DNA of 64,000 nt from Allobosea psychrotolerans (GTDB lineage Bacteria > Pseudomonadota > Alphaproteobacteria > Rhizobiales > Beijerinckiaceae), in NCBI RefSeq assembly GCF_002917105.1, contig NZ_PQFZ01000026.1, positions 1 through 64,000 on the forward strand, in the 5' to 3' direction. The position numbers and the translations under genes are program-made. The notes under the pieces were generated by a model that did not search any database, was not told the DNA's origin, and saw nothing but the letters and a program-made list of their open reading frames with translations. Shown here one piece after another: positions 8,923 to 16,764 of the stretch; position 1 is the first letter of the stretch, and every line of letters starts with the position of its first letter.

Positions 8923-9651
8923 ATGATGAAGAAGGCGATCCTGTTCGCGGCTATGCTGGCCCTTTCGGGCCAGGCGCAGGCTCAGAACCGCGATGCGGCC
9001 GCCGCCGAAGGCGTCGTCATCCGCACCGAAGGCGAAGTCCGGGTGAAGCCGGATCTCGCGACGATCCAGGCCGGCGTGGTCAGCGAAGGCAAGACCGCGG
9101 CGGAGGCCCTGGCCAAGAACACGCCGGCGCTGGCCAGGCTGGTCGAGGCGGTCAAGGCGGCGGGCGTCGCGCCTGCCGATCTCTCGACCTCGCAGGTCGC
9201 GCTGACGCCGCGTCTGACCCAACCCTCGGCGTCCTCCTCGCCGCAGCCGCGGGCGCCCAGGATCGACGGCTATGAGGCGCGCACCGGCATCACTGTGATC
9301 CTGCGCGACATCGTCAAGGCCGGGCCCTTGATCGATGCGCTGGTCGCTGCCGGCGCCAACGACATGTCCGGCATCAGCTTCGGCCTCGCCGATGAGGGCA
9401 AGGCCAAGGATGCGGCGCGCGTCAAGGCGGCCGAGAGCGCGCGGGCCCGTGCGGAGCTCTATGCCGGTAAGCTCGGCGTGAAGCTCGGCGAGCTCGTCTC
9501 GATCGTCGAGGCCGAGGCCGAGCCTCCCTCCAGGCCGATGGGCGATGTGCGGGCCTATCGCATGGCGGCGGGCGCCGCGCCGATCCAGGTCGAGCCGGGT
9601 GAGGTCACGGTCAGTGCCGCATTGCGCACCGTCTGGCGCATCGAGAAGTAG
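8923..9651 (+). CDS. SIMPL (DUF541) domain periplasmic protein
   Basis: 242-aa secreted protein of the SIMPL/DUF541 family (YggE-like), whose exact biochemical role is unclear; E. coli YggE is linked to oxidative stress. A signal peptide is visible at residues 1-21 (MMKKAILFAAMLALSGQAQA, cleavage after AQA). The family core follows: VVIRTEGEVRVKPDLATIQAGV, then YEARTGITVILRDIVKAGPLIDALVAAGAN, then GISFGLADEGKAKDAARVKAAESARARAE in pieces. An RBS, GGAAGGAAC, lies seven bases upstream. It follows trpB by 28 bp on the same strand and may be co-transcribed, then converges with the toxin gene eight bases past its stop. Confidence 0.88.
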   Translation: MMKKAILFAAMLALSGQAQAQNRDAAAAEGVVIRTEGEVRVKPDLATIQAGVVSEGKTAAEALAKNTPALARLVEAVKAAGVAPADLSTSQVALTPRLTQPSASSSPQPRAPRIDGYEARTGITVILRDIVKAGPLIDALVAAGANDMSGISFGLADEGKAKDAARVKAAESARARAELYAGKLGVKLGELVSIVEAEAEPPSRPMGDVRAYRMAAGAAPIQVEPGEVTVSAALRTVWRIEK

Positions 9652-9658
9652 CCGACGA

Positions 9659-10117
9659 TCAACCCGCGTGACGCAGGGCATCCGCCAATAGCGGGTGCGG
9701 CGGTTCGGCGAACGGATTCACCACGGTCACGCCGCGATGAACGAAGCCGTGCTGCATGTCCTCGGAGACAAGGATCCTGCAGCCGGCCTCGGCTGCGGTG
9801 ACGAGAATGAGCGCGTCCCAAATCTGGAAGTGCTGCTCTGTCGCAAGTTCAAAGGCGCGCGCGAACGAGTTCGCTTCTGGAGCCCTTATGGTCGCGCTCT
9901 GCATCCATAATTCGCAAGCGCGGCGCGCAAATGACCGTTCCTGGCGAAATTTGCCGACCAGGACGTTGAAAAATTCGCCTAGGACCTGGGTTGCGATCAG
10001 TGTTCGATCGGGACCGAGAGCAATGCGGATTGCATCGGCTGCCTTGAAGCGCAGACCATCATTGAGGCCGGCCGCATAGACGAGGATATTGGTATCGAGA
10101 GCGACCAGCGCGGTCAT
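9659..10117 (-). CDS. vapC: PIN-domain ribonuclease toxin (VapC-like)
   Basis: 152-aa PIN-domain protein, predicted Mg-dependent endoribonuclease toxin. Acidic residues fit the family: D8 (VALDTNILVYA), E48 (VLGEFF), D101 (IWDALILVTAAEAGC) and E119/D120 (LVSEDMQHG). Its ATG overlaps the stop of the upstream antitoxin in an ATGA, the usual tightly coupled order. The frame ends eight bases from the SIMPL gene on the other strand. The RNA target is unknown. The symbol is used in the broad sense, because the antitoxin is Phd/YefM-like rather than VapB AbrB-like. Confidence 0.88.
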   Translation of the reverse strand: MTALVALDTNILVYAAGLNDGLRFKAADAIRIALGPDRTLIATQVLGEFFNVLVGKFRQERSFARRACELWMQSATIRAPEANSFARAFELATEQHFQIWDALILVTAAEAGCRILVSEDMQHGFVHRGVTVVNPFAEPPHPLLADALRHAG

Positions 10118-10359
10118 TCGTACATATCGTCTCGTGTTGCTCTGGGCAGATTGAGGATGGGTCTGCTCCTCAGCAGTTCCGTCAGCGCGTCAAACGCCCG
10201 TTGGCGCCGATGAGCCTCGTCCTCGCCGTCCTCCACGCGCACGATCCTGACCTTCGGTTTCCCATGCGAGGTCACGATGACATCCTCGCCACTCTCGGCG
10301 AGCTTCATCAGCTTCGAGAATTCGCGATTGGCCTGCGCGGCCGAGACCGATTTCACCAT
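10114..10359 (-). CDS. Phd/YefM-family antitoxin
   Basis: 81-aa antitoxin with the Phd/YefM fold. The N-terminal dimerization and DNA-binding half reads VKSVSAAQANREFSKLMKLAESGEDVIVTSHGKPKV in pieces, followed by an acidic linker and a C-terminal toxin-binding tail (DALTELLRSRP). The MVKSVSAAQ start is chosen because it matches the family start and has GGAGGCGG five bases upstream; the track's longer frame would run through the operator. It is the first gene of a two-gene operon with the PIN toxin. Autoregulation through the palindrome at 10371-10392 is very likely. Confidence 0.88.
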   Translation of the reverse strand: MVKSVSAAQANREFSKLMKLAESGEDVIVTSHGKPKVRIVRVEDGEDEAHRRQRAFDALTELLRSRPILNLPRATRDDMYE

Positions 10360-10370
10360 GGCCGCCTCCA

Positions 10371-10392
10371 AAAGTAGTGATATTACTACTTT
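10371..10392. promoter_or_regulatory. palindromic operator of the toxin-antitoxin operon
   Basis: AAAGTAGT (10371-10378) and ACTACTTT (10385-10392) form a perfect 8-bp inverted repeat with a 6-bp spacer, 12 bases upstream of the antitoxin ATG. On the minus strand, TATAAA directly abuts it (a possible -10), with TTGCGA 15 bases further upstream. Binding of the antitoxin dimer would block transcription start. It is AT-rich in an otherwise GC-rich sequence. The palindrome is visible; its function is inferred from family behaviour. Confidence 0.75.
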
Positions 10393-10464
10393 ATACCCGC
10401 TCCCGATCGTTCGCAAGCTGAAGCCGCTTTTCCGGCCCGGGAAACGCATGCTATTTCAGGCCGC

Positions 10465-10851
10465 ATGAGCATCCGTATCGTCCGTCTCGGCACACCCCGT
10501 CTTCCCGATGAGGGCACACGGATCGGCACCGTGCGCCGGCCGCCGCGCGGCGTCCGCAAGGAGCGTTATGCGGCCGATGACTGGTTCGACGTCTGGTTTC
10601 CGGAGCTTTCGCCCAGTCCCGAACTGGTGAAATCGGCACTGAACGCAGAGAGCGAGGTGGAATGGCATGGCTTCGTCCGCGCCTTCCGCGCCGAAATGGA
10701 CGAGCCGGCGCCACGCCGCACACTCGATCTGCTCGCCGCGCTCTCCCATAGCGGGCGCTTCTCGATCGGCTGCTATTGCGAGCAGGAAGCGCGGTGCCAT
10801 CGCTCGGTCCTGCGCCAACTCCTCGCCGATCGTGGCGCTTCGATCGCTTGA
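10465..10851 (+). CDS. DUF488 family protein
   Basis: 128-aa cytoplasmic protein of the DUF488 family, biochemical function not established. Characteristic segments are RIVRLGTPRLPDEGTRIGTVRRPPRG at the N-terminus (in pieces), DDWFDVWFPELSPSPELV in the middle, and the cysteine motif GCYCEQEARCHRSVLRQLL at the end, which is the family's most conserved part. It is divergent from the toxin-antitoxin operon (105 bp) and 66 bp ahead of trpA, so it could be co-transcribed with trpA. Nothing here ties it to tryptophan synthesis. Confidence 0.85.
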   Translation: MSIRIVRLGTPRLPDEGTRIGTVRRPPRGVRKERYAADDWFDVWFPELSPSPELVKSALNAESEVEWHGFVRAFRAEMDEPAPRRTLDLLAALSHSGRFSIGCYCEQEARCHRSVLRQLLADRGASIA

Positions 10852-10917
10852 GGTCCTCGGGCCCGGCCAGCGCATCCCCTCTCGCCAGCCCGCGCCCGTC
10901 ATGCTAACCGCAGGCCC

Positions 10918-11766
10918 ATGACAATGACCGGCCAGACCCGCATCCAGACCCGTTTCGCCACTTGCGCCGCCGAAGGGCGCGCCGCGTTGGTGACATTCGT
11001 CACCGCCGGCGACCCGGATTTCGACACAGCGAGCGCGATCCTCCATGCGCTGCCCGCGGCAGGCGCCGACATCATCGAGCTCGGCGTGCCCTTCACCGAT
11101 CCGATGGCCGACGGCATCCCGGTCCAGCTTGCGGGGCAGCGCGCGCTCAAGGCCGGCCAGACCTTGAAGAAGACGCTCGCCATGGTCGAGGCGTTCCGTG
11201 CGACCGGACATGACACGCCGATCGTGCTGATGGGCTACTACAACCCGATCTATGTCTATGGCGTCGAGCGCTTCCTGAGCGATGCGAAGGCGGCCGGCGT
11301 CGATGGCCTGATCGTGGTCGATCTGCCGCCCGAGGAAGATGCCGAGCTCTGCCTGCCGGCGTTGGCGGCGGGGGTCAACTTCATCCGCCTCGCCACCCCG
11401 ACGACGGACGACAAGCGCCTGCCGAAAGTGCTGCAGAATACCTCCGGCTTCGTCTATTATGTCTCGATGACGGGCGTCACCGGCGGCACGATCGCCAATT
11501 ACGACGCGGTCGGAGAAGCCGTCGCGCGGATCAAGCGCCATACCGACCTGCCGGTGGCCGTCGGTTTCGGCGTCAAGACGGCGGCTGATGCGGCGGCGAT
11601 CGCCAAGGGCGCGGATGGCGTCGTCGTCGGCTCGTCGCTGGTCGAGCGCATCAGGCTTTCATTGGATGCTCAGGGCAAGGCCACGGAAAAGACGGTTTCA
11701 GCTGTCACCTCGCTCGTCTCCGAGCTCGCAGCCGGCGTCCGCTCGGCCGCCGGGGCCGCCGCCTGA
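10918..11766 (+). CDS. trpA: tryptophan synthase alpha chain
   Basis: 282-aa (beta/alpha)8 subunit that cleaves indole-3-glycerol phosphate to indole and G3P. Catalytic E54 and D65 are visible in IIELGVPFTDPMADG. The phosphate-binding region includes GVTGGTIANYD and GFGVKTAADAAAIAKGADGVVVGSSLVE in pieces. A second in-frame ATG two codons in (10924) is an equally possible start. trpA is followed by accD after 28 bp, the standard alphaproteobacterial order. It is separated from trpB by 2023 bp containing minus-strand genes, so it needs its own promoter or read-through from DUF488. Confidence 0.97.
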   Translation: MTMTGQTRIQTRFATCAAEGRAALVTFVTAGDPDFDTASAILHALPAAGADIIELGVPFTDPMADGIPVQLAGQRALKAGQTLKKTLAMVEAFRATGHDTPIVLMGYYNPIYVYGVERFLSDAKAAGVDGLIVVDLPPEEDAELCLPALAAGVNFIRLATPTTDDKRLPKVLQNTSGFVYYVSMTGVTGGTIANYDAVGEAVARIKRHTDLPVAVGFGVKTAADAAAIAKGADGVVVGSSLVERIRLSLDAQGKATEKTVSAVTSLVSELAAGVRSAAGAAA

Positions 11767-11794
11767 CCCTGCCAGTACTGTTGAGGACGAATCC

Positions 11795-12691
11795 ATGAAC
11801 TGGATTTCCGAAGTCGTTCGGCCGCGGATCAAGACGCTGTTCAAGCGCGAGAGCCCGGAGAATCTCTGGATCAAATGCCCGGATTCCGGACAGATGGTCT
11901 TCCACAAGGATGTCGAGGCCAATGGCTTCGTCATCCCCGGCTCCGACCATCATATGCGGGTCACCGCGACCGATCGGCTGCGCCTGACCTTCGACGAGGG
12001 CAAATGGCTCGACGTCGCCCTGCCCGATGTCGCGATCGACCCGCTGAAGTTCCGCGACGAGAAGCGCTATATCGACCGGCTCAAGGACGCCCGCGCCAAG
12101 ACCGGCGCGATCGACGCCTTCAAGGTCGGTTACGGCCGCGTCCAGGGCCTGGCGATGACGCTCGCCGTGCAGGATTTCCACTTCATGGGCGGCTCGCTCG
12201 GCATGGCGGCGGGAGAGGCCTTCATCAGGGGCGCCGAGACCGCGCTCGAGAAGAAGACGCCTTATGTCGTCTTCGCCGCCTCGGGCGGCGCCCGTATGCA
12301 GGAGGGCATCCTCTCGCTGATGCAATTGCCCCGCACCACCGTGGCGGTGCGCATGCTGCGCAATGCCGGCCTGCCCTATTTCGTGGTACTGACCAACCCG
12401 ACCACAGGCGGTGTGACGGCCTCCTACGCGATGCTGGGCGACATCCATATCGCCGAGCCCGGCGCGCTGATCGGCTTTGCCGGTCCGCGCGTGATCGAGC
12501 AGACCATTCGCGAGAAACTGCCCGACGGCTTTCAGCGCGCCGAATACCTCAAGGACCATGGCATGGTCGATATGGTGGTGCACCGCCATGAGATTCCGGC
12601 GACGCTGGCCCGGCTTGGGCGGCTGCTGACGAAGCAGCCCGCGCCGGATGGCGCCGTGAAGCCGCCGCTGCCGGTCGCCGAGGCCGTCTGA
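11795..12691 (+). CDS. accD: acetyl-CoA carboxylase carboxyltransferase subunit beta
   Basis: 298-aa beta subunit of the carboxyltransferase half of acetyl-CoA carboxylase; with AccA it makes malonyl-CoA. The crotonase-like core is clear: VGYGRVQGLAMTLAVQDF, FMGGSLGMAAGEAF, ASGGARMQEGI, TNPTTGGVTASYAMLGDIHIAEP. The N-terminal zinc ribbon reads LWIKCPDSGQMVFHKD ... FVIPGSDHHMR. Only the first of the four E. coli zinc cysteines is kept, a pattern I associate with Hyphomicrobiales AccD. The start MNWISEVVRP has GAGGA eight bases upstream. It lies 28 bp after trpA and 32 bp before folC. Confidence 0.97.
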   Translation: MNWISEVVRPRIKTLFKRESPENLWIKCPDSGQMVFHKDVEANGFVIPGSDHHMRVTATDRLRLTFDEGKWLDVALPDVAIDPLKFRDEKRYIDRLKDARAKTGAIDAFKVGYGRVQGLAMTLAVQDFHFMGGSLGMAAGEAFIRGAETALEKKTPYVVFAASGGARMQEGILSLMQLPRTTVAVRMLRNAGLPYFVVLTNPTTGGVTASYAMLGDIHIAEPGALIGFAGPRVIEQTIREKLPDGFQRAEYLKDHGMVDMVVHRHEIPATLARLGRLLTKQPAPDGAVKPPLPVAEAV

Positions 12692-12723
12692 AGACGCGCA
12701 TGGGCGGGAGGCCCTGAACCGAG

Positions 12724-14046
12724 ATGGGGTCGTCCGACACGCTGCTGGCGCGCTTCCTCGCGCTGCATCCCAAGCTGATCGATCTCTCGCTCGGGCGTAT
12801 CCTGACCTTGCTGGAGCGCCTCGGCGATCCGCAGAAGCGCCTGCCGCCGGTGATCCATGTCGCCGGGACCAATGGCAAGGGCTCTACCATCGCCTTCATG
12901 CGGGCGATCCTGGAGGCTGCGGGCCTCAGCGTCCATGTCTACACCTCGCCGCATCTGGTGCGTTTCCACGAGCGCATCCGCATCGGCGCGCCCGGCGGCG
13001 GGCGTTTCGTCGACGAGGCCGTGCTGGTCGAGGCGCTGGAGCGCTGCGAGCGCATCAACGCCGGTGATGCCATCACCTTCTTCGAGATCACCGCCGCTGC
13101 GGCCTTGCTGCTGTTTTCCGAGCACAAGGCGGATGTCGTGCTGCTCGAAGTCGGGCTGGGCGGCCGCTTCGATGCGACCAATGTCATCGCCCACCCCGCC
13201 TGCACGGTGGTGACGCCGGTCTCGCTCGACCATGCCGAATATCTCGGCGACACCGTGACCAAGATCGCCGCCGAGAAGGCCGGCATCTTCAAGCGCGGCG
13301 CGCCGGCGGTGATCGCGCCGCAGGAGCCTGAGCCGACGGCGGTGCTGGAGGCCACGGCCGAGCGCGTCGGCGCCTCGCGCATCCTGATCGGCGCTCAGGA
13401 TTTCAACGTCCATGAGGATGGTGGGCGCCTTGTCTATGAGGACGGCGACGGCCTGCTCGATCTGCCCTTGCCGCGCCTCGCGGGGCGGCACCAGCATGTA
13501 AACGCCGGCACGGCGATCGCCGCCCTGCGCGCCGCCGGCTATGGTGGCCTTCCGGCGCGGGCCTTCGAGCAGGGCATGCTGGAGGCTGACTGGCCGGCGC
13601 GGCTGCAGCGGCTGGCGCGCGGCAAGCTCGCCGAGCTCATCCCCGCCCGCGCCGAACTCTGGCTCGATGGCGGCCACAATCCCGATGGTGGGCGTGTTCT
13701 GGCCCAGGCGATGGCCGATCTCGCCGATCGCAATCCCGCCCCGCTGGTCATGATCACGGGCCTGCTCTCGACCAAGGACGCCAAGGCGACGCTCAGTCAT
13801 TTCAAGGGCTTGGCGCAGACGCTTTTCGCCGTACCGATTCAGAATACGCTTGCCGCGCGCCCGGCCGAGGAGGTGGCGAGCCTGGCGCGCGAGGCTGGGC
13901 TCAAGGCCGAGGTCGCGGGCTCCGTCGAGCAGGCCTTGCACGAAATCGGCAATCGGAGCTGGTCGGCCCCGCCACGCATTCTGATCTGCGGCTCGCTCTA
14001 TCTGGCGGGCGAGGTGCTCTCGGCCAATGGCACGCCGCCGGTGTGA
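12724..14046 (+). CDS. folC: bifunctional folylpolyglutamate/dihydrofolate synthase
   Basis: 440-aa Mur-ligase-type enzyme that adds glutamate to dihydropteroate and folates. The ATP loop is HVAGTNGKGSTIAFM near residues 46-60. The folate/Mg site includes VYTSPHLVRFHERI, the Mur-type motif is LLEVGLGGRFDATNVI, and TVVTPVSLDHAEYLGDTV follows in sequence. The C-terminal domain contains LWLDGGHNPDGGRVLAQA. Length is normal. It is the third gene of the trpA-accD-folC unit, starting 32 bp after accD with a somewhat distant GGGAGG. Confidence 0.96.
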   Translation: MGSSDTLLARFLALHPKLIDLSLGRILTLLERLGDPQKRLPPVIHVAGTNGKGSTIAFMRAILEAAGLSVHVYTSPHLVRFHERIRIGAPGGGRFVDEAVLVEALERCERINAGDAITFFEITAAAALLLFSEHKADVVLLEVGLGGRFDATNVIAHPACTVVTPVSLDHAEYLGDTVTKIAAEKAGIFKRGAPAVIAPQEPEPTAVLEATAERVGASRILIGAQDFNVHEDGGRLVYEDGDGLLDLPLPRLAGRHQHVNAGTAIAALRAAGYGGLPARAFEQGMLEADWPARLQRLARGKLAELIPARAELWLDGGHNPDGGRVLAQAMADLADRNPAPLVMITGLLSTKDAKATLSHFKGLAQTLFAVPIQNTLAARPAEEVASLAREAGLKAEVAGSVEQALHEIGNRSWSAPPRILICGSLYLAGEVLSANGTPPV

Positions 14047-14101
14047 AGGCGTACCCGCTTCAATTCTGCCCAATCATCGCCGGAACAAGACGGAGCGAGC
14101 C

Positions 14102-14947
14102 ATGACCCAGCAGCCATTTGGAGCCGGCAGCCGTGCGATTCCGATCATCGGCCAGGGCACCTGGAACATCGAGCTCGCGGACAAGGCGGGAGCGATCTCG
14201 GCTCTGCGGCGCGGGCTCGATCTCGGCCTGAGCCATGTCGACACCGCCGAGATGTACGGCTCGGGTCGCTCCGAGGAGATCATCGCGGAGGCGCTCGCGG
14301 GCCGGCGCAACGAGGTCTTCCTCGTCTCTAAGGTGCTGCCGCACAACGCTTCGAAAGCCGGGACGCGCAGCGCCTGCGAGCGCTCGCTCAGGCGCCTCAA
14401 GACCGACCGGCTCGACTGCTACCTGCTGCATTGGCGCGGCTCTTACCTGCTGGAGGAGACCTTCGCGGCGTTCGAGGCGCTGTGTGAGGAGGGCAAGATC
14501 CTGTCCTGGGGCGTCAGCAATTTCGATGTCGACGACCTCGACGAGGCGCTCGAAGTGGCAGGGCCGGGCCGCATCGCCTGCAATCAGGTCCTGTACCATC
14601 TGCGCGAACGGGCGATCGAGCATGCGGTGATCCCGTGGTGCGAGCGCAACGGTGTCGCGGTTACGGCCTATAGCCCGTTCGGGCAGGATGACTTCCCGCC
14701 ATCCACCAGCGTCGGGGGCAAGGTCCTGGCGGAGGTCGCGGCGGCGCATGGGGCGAGCGCCCGGCAGGTCGCGCTGGCATTCCTGACGCGGCAGCCCTCG
14801 GTCTTCGCCATCCCGAAAGCGGCCAGGGTCAATCATGTCGAGGATAATGCGGGCGCGCTGCCCCTGCGCCTGAGCGAGGCCGAGATCGCCCGCATCGATG
14901 CCGCCCTGCCGCGCGGGCCAAAGCCGCGCACGCTGCCGATGTTGTAG
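14102..14947 (+). CDS. aldo/keto reductase (2,5-diketo-gluconate reductase-like)
   Basis: 281-aa NAD(P)H-dependent reductase. The tetrad is D47 (HVDTAEMYG), Y52, K77 (LVSKVLP) and H110 (CYLLHWRG). SWGVSNFDVDDL and IACNQVLYHLRERAIE follow in order, and the C-terminus carries the cofactor motif FAIPKAARVNHVEDNAGAL. The MTQQPFGAGSR start is chosen over a frame beginning inside folC because of its GGAGCGAGCC RBS and family alignment. It is 55 bp after folC on the same strand. It shares only family-level similarity with the reductase at 220-1158. Substrate unknown. Confidence 0.9.
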   Translation: MTQQPFGAGSRAIPIIGQGTWNIELADKAGAISALRRGLDLGLSHVDTAEMYGSGRSEEIIAEALAGRRNEVFLVSKVLPHNASKAGTRSACERSLRRLKTDRLDCYLLHWRGSYLLEETFAAFEALCEEGKILSWGVSNFDVDDLDEALEVAGPGRIACNQVLYHLRERAIEHAVIPWCERNGVAVTAYSPFGQDDFPPSTSVGGKVLAEVAAAHGASARQVALAFLTRQPSVFAIPKAARVNHVEDNAGALPLRLSEAEIARIDAALPRGPKPRTLPML

Positions 14948-14970
14948 CTGTCGGCGCCGAGGCACAGACC

Positions 14971-15810
14971 TCAGCGCATGAACCCGATGCCGCGCAAAAA
15001 TCCCTCGACCTCGCCGCGCCAGGAGCCGACGGCATTGATGTAGCCATGGCCGTCTTGGCCATAGGCCGGAGCGGACACGAAGCGCGCCTTGCCGCCAGCA
15101 GCGGTGAAGGCGGAGTGCAGGCGCTTGGCCAGATCGGGGCCGAAGAAGAGATCGTTGCTGCTGTAGAGCCAGAGCTCCGGCGTGCGGGCATGACCGCCAT
15201 AGCGCCCGGCGGCGGAGATCAGCGCCTCTTCCGAGCAGACATCGTTGGGGCCGCGCGAGCCGCGTCCGCCGGCGAAATTGACCACGCCGAGCAGGCCGGA
15301 ATCGCGGTAAGTTGCGGCGGCGATCGAGCCCCAGCCGCCGGCCGAGACGCCCATATAGACCAACCGGCGCGGGTCTGCGTCGGGCCGGTCCCTCACGGCG
15401 CTGGCGGCGGCGCGGATATCCTGGGCGGTCGCCAGGCCGCCGCCATAATAGTCCGCGCTCTCGCAGCGGCCATAACCCTCGGCCCAACCGCTTCCCTCGC
15501 CGCCATAGCCGCGCCGGATCGGCACGGCGACGAGCACGCCGCGCGCCATGAAGGTCTTGGCGATGGCGGCCAGCGTCGCCTCGCCGAATTTGGCGCGTGC
15601 CGAGGGCTTGCGCGGGCTGCCATGCGACAGGATCAGCACCGGAAACGGGCCCTGCCCGTCCGGGACATAGAGATGGACGGCGATCTCGCTTCCGCCGACC
15701 GAGGTCCTCAAGGTCTCGACGGCGCGGACCTCCTGCGCCGCGAAGGGGAGCAGGAGCAAGCCGAGGACAAGGAGATGGCGAGCAAGGCGGCAAGGCGAGC
15801 GTGACGGCAT
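14971..15810 (-). CDS. secreted alpha/beta hydrolase (dienelactone hydrolase-like)
   Basis: 279-aa predicted periplasmic alpha/beta hydrolase. The signal peptide is at residues 1-30 (RLARHLLVLGLLLLPFAAQEVRA). The nucleophile elbow is GVSAGG with S156, the oxyanion strand is LILSHGSP, and a C-terminal histidine lies in GQDGHGYINAVGSW. The MPSRSPCRLAR start is chosen because it directly precedes a good signal sequence; the longer frame has no such logic. Likely esterase or peptidase-like, substrate unknown. It is convergent with the aldo/keto reductase upstream in coordinates (24 bp) and divergent from the L,D-transpeptidase. Confidence 0.85.
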   Translation of the reverse strand: MPSRSPCRLARHLLVLGLLLLPFAAQEVRAVETLRTSVGGSEIAVHLYVPDGQGPFPVLILSHGSPRKPSARAKFGEATLAAIAKTFMARGVLVAVPIRRGYGGEGSGWAEGYGRCESADYYGGGLATAQDIRAAASAVRDRPDADPRRLVYMGVSAGGWGSIAAATYRDSGLLGVVNFAGGRGSRGPNDVCSEEALISAAGRYGGHARTPELWLYSSNDLFFGPDLAKRLHSAFTAAGGKARFVSAPAYGQDGHGYINAVGSWRGEVEGFLRGIGFMR

Positions 15811-16054
15811 GGCAAGGTCCGGACGGTCGGAGAAGCCCCCATGCTGTCGGCTCCCGGCGTCGCCGTCAAAAGCTCGCCTTGTGCCAAGGCGGCTCATCGG
15901 GTCTGGAGGGGCCATCTCGGGATCGTGGAAACCACAATTCGTCTTTGCGCTTTACAGCTGGGCCAGCTGCGGCGTTTCCTGCAGGCAATGGCGGCGGAGC
16001 CTTGCGCCCGACAATGCCGAAAGATCCAACAGTCGCGTTTTTCGGAGTGGTGTG

Positions 16055-16687
16055 ATGCGTCGCGTTCTCGGCATCCTGGCCGTCTTGTTCCTATCGTTTG
16101 CCGGTATCGCCACGGCTCGAGCCGGAGTCTCGGTGAAGGTCGATATCGCTGCCCAGCGCATGCAGGTCACGACGACCGATGGCGAAGTTTACAACTGGGC
16201 GATCTCCTCGGGCCGCAAGGGTTTCCGCTCGCCCAACGGCGTCTACCGGCCGACCCGGCTGGAGAAGAGCTGGTATTCGCGGAAATATGGCGGGGCCATG
16301 CCCTATGCGGTCTTCTTCCGCGGCGGCTATGCCATTCATGGCACCAATGCCGTCGGGGCGCTCGGTCGCCCGGCCTCGCATGGCTGCATCCGCCTGCACA
16401 CCGCCAATGCCGCGAAGTTCTTCGCGCTGGTGAAGAAGCATGGCGCCGGCCAGACGCGTATCGCGCTGAACGGCACGGCCGATGACGGGCTCTCGCAATT
16501 CGCCAAGGCGTCGGGCGGCGCCAAGTCCAAGCTCGCCAAGGCGAAGGCCAGGGAACGTGCCGCCGTCGCGCAGAGCCGCAAGGCCCCGAGCTGGAACGCC
16601 GCTCGCGAGCAGATCTTCCTGCGCCCGGCGCTACCGGTGGATGCTTTTGGCTATCAGCCCTACTATCCCAACCAGCGCTGGCGCTGA
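16055..16687 (+). CDS. L,D-transpeptidase, YkuD domain
   Basis: 210-aa secreted L,D-transpeptidase that forms 3-3 cross-links or attaches proteins to peptidoglycan. Signal peptide 1-23 (MRRVLGILAVLFLSFAGIATARA). The YkuD catalytic block is intact: H95 in YAIHGTNAVGALG and C111 in PASHGCIRLH. The C-terminal tail of about 60 residues is basic and Ala/Lys-rich (SKLAKAKARERAAVAQSRK), perhaps binding cell wall polymers. The start at MRRVLGIL is chosen for the signal peptide and a GGAG about seven bases upstream. It is followed by a palindromic repeat that may help end transcription. Confidence 0.92.
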   Translation: MRRVLGILAVLFLSFAGIATARAGVSVKVDIAAQRMQVTTTDGEVYNWAISSGRKGFRSPNGVYRPTRLEKSWYSRKYGGAMPYAVFFRGGYAIHGTNAVGALGRPASHGCIRLHTANAAKFFALVKKHGAGQTRIALNGTADDGLSQFAKASGGAKSKLAKAKARERAAVAQSRKAPSWNAAREQIFLRPALPVDAFGYQPYYPNQRWR

Positions 16688-16692
16688 GCGGC

Positions 16693-16745
16693 TAGAGCGT
16701 TGCGCGGAAAAGTGGGTACCGGTTTTTCGCAATGAGAATCGTGAT
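16693..16745. repeat. palindromic intergenic repeat, copy 2
   Basis: TAGAGCGTTGCGCGGAAAAG followed by TGGGTACCGGTTTTTCGCA is a good match to the AGAGC...GCGGAAAAGTGGGnACCGGTTTTTCGC repeat also seen at 5409 and 36278. ACCGGT is self-complementary. It sits between convergent genes. Repeats of this type are abundant between genes of Hyphomicrobiales; no function is proven. Confidence 0.65.
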
Positions 16746-16764
16746 CTTGCGCCCGGCTGCCGGC

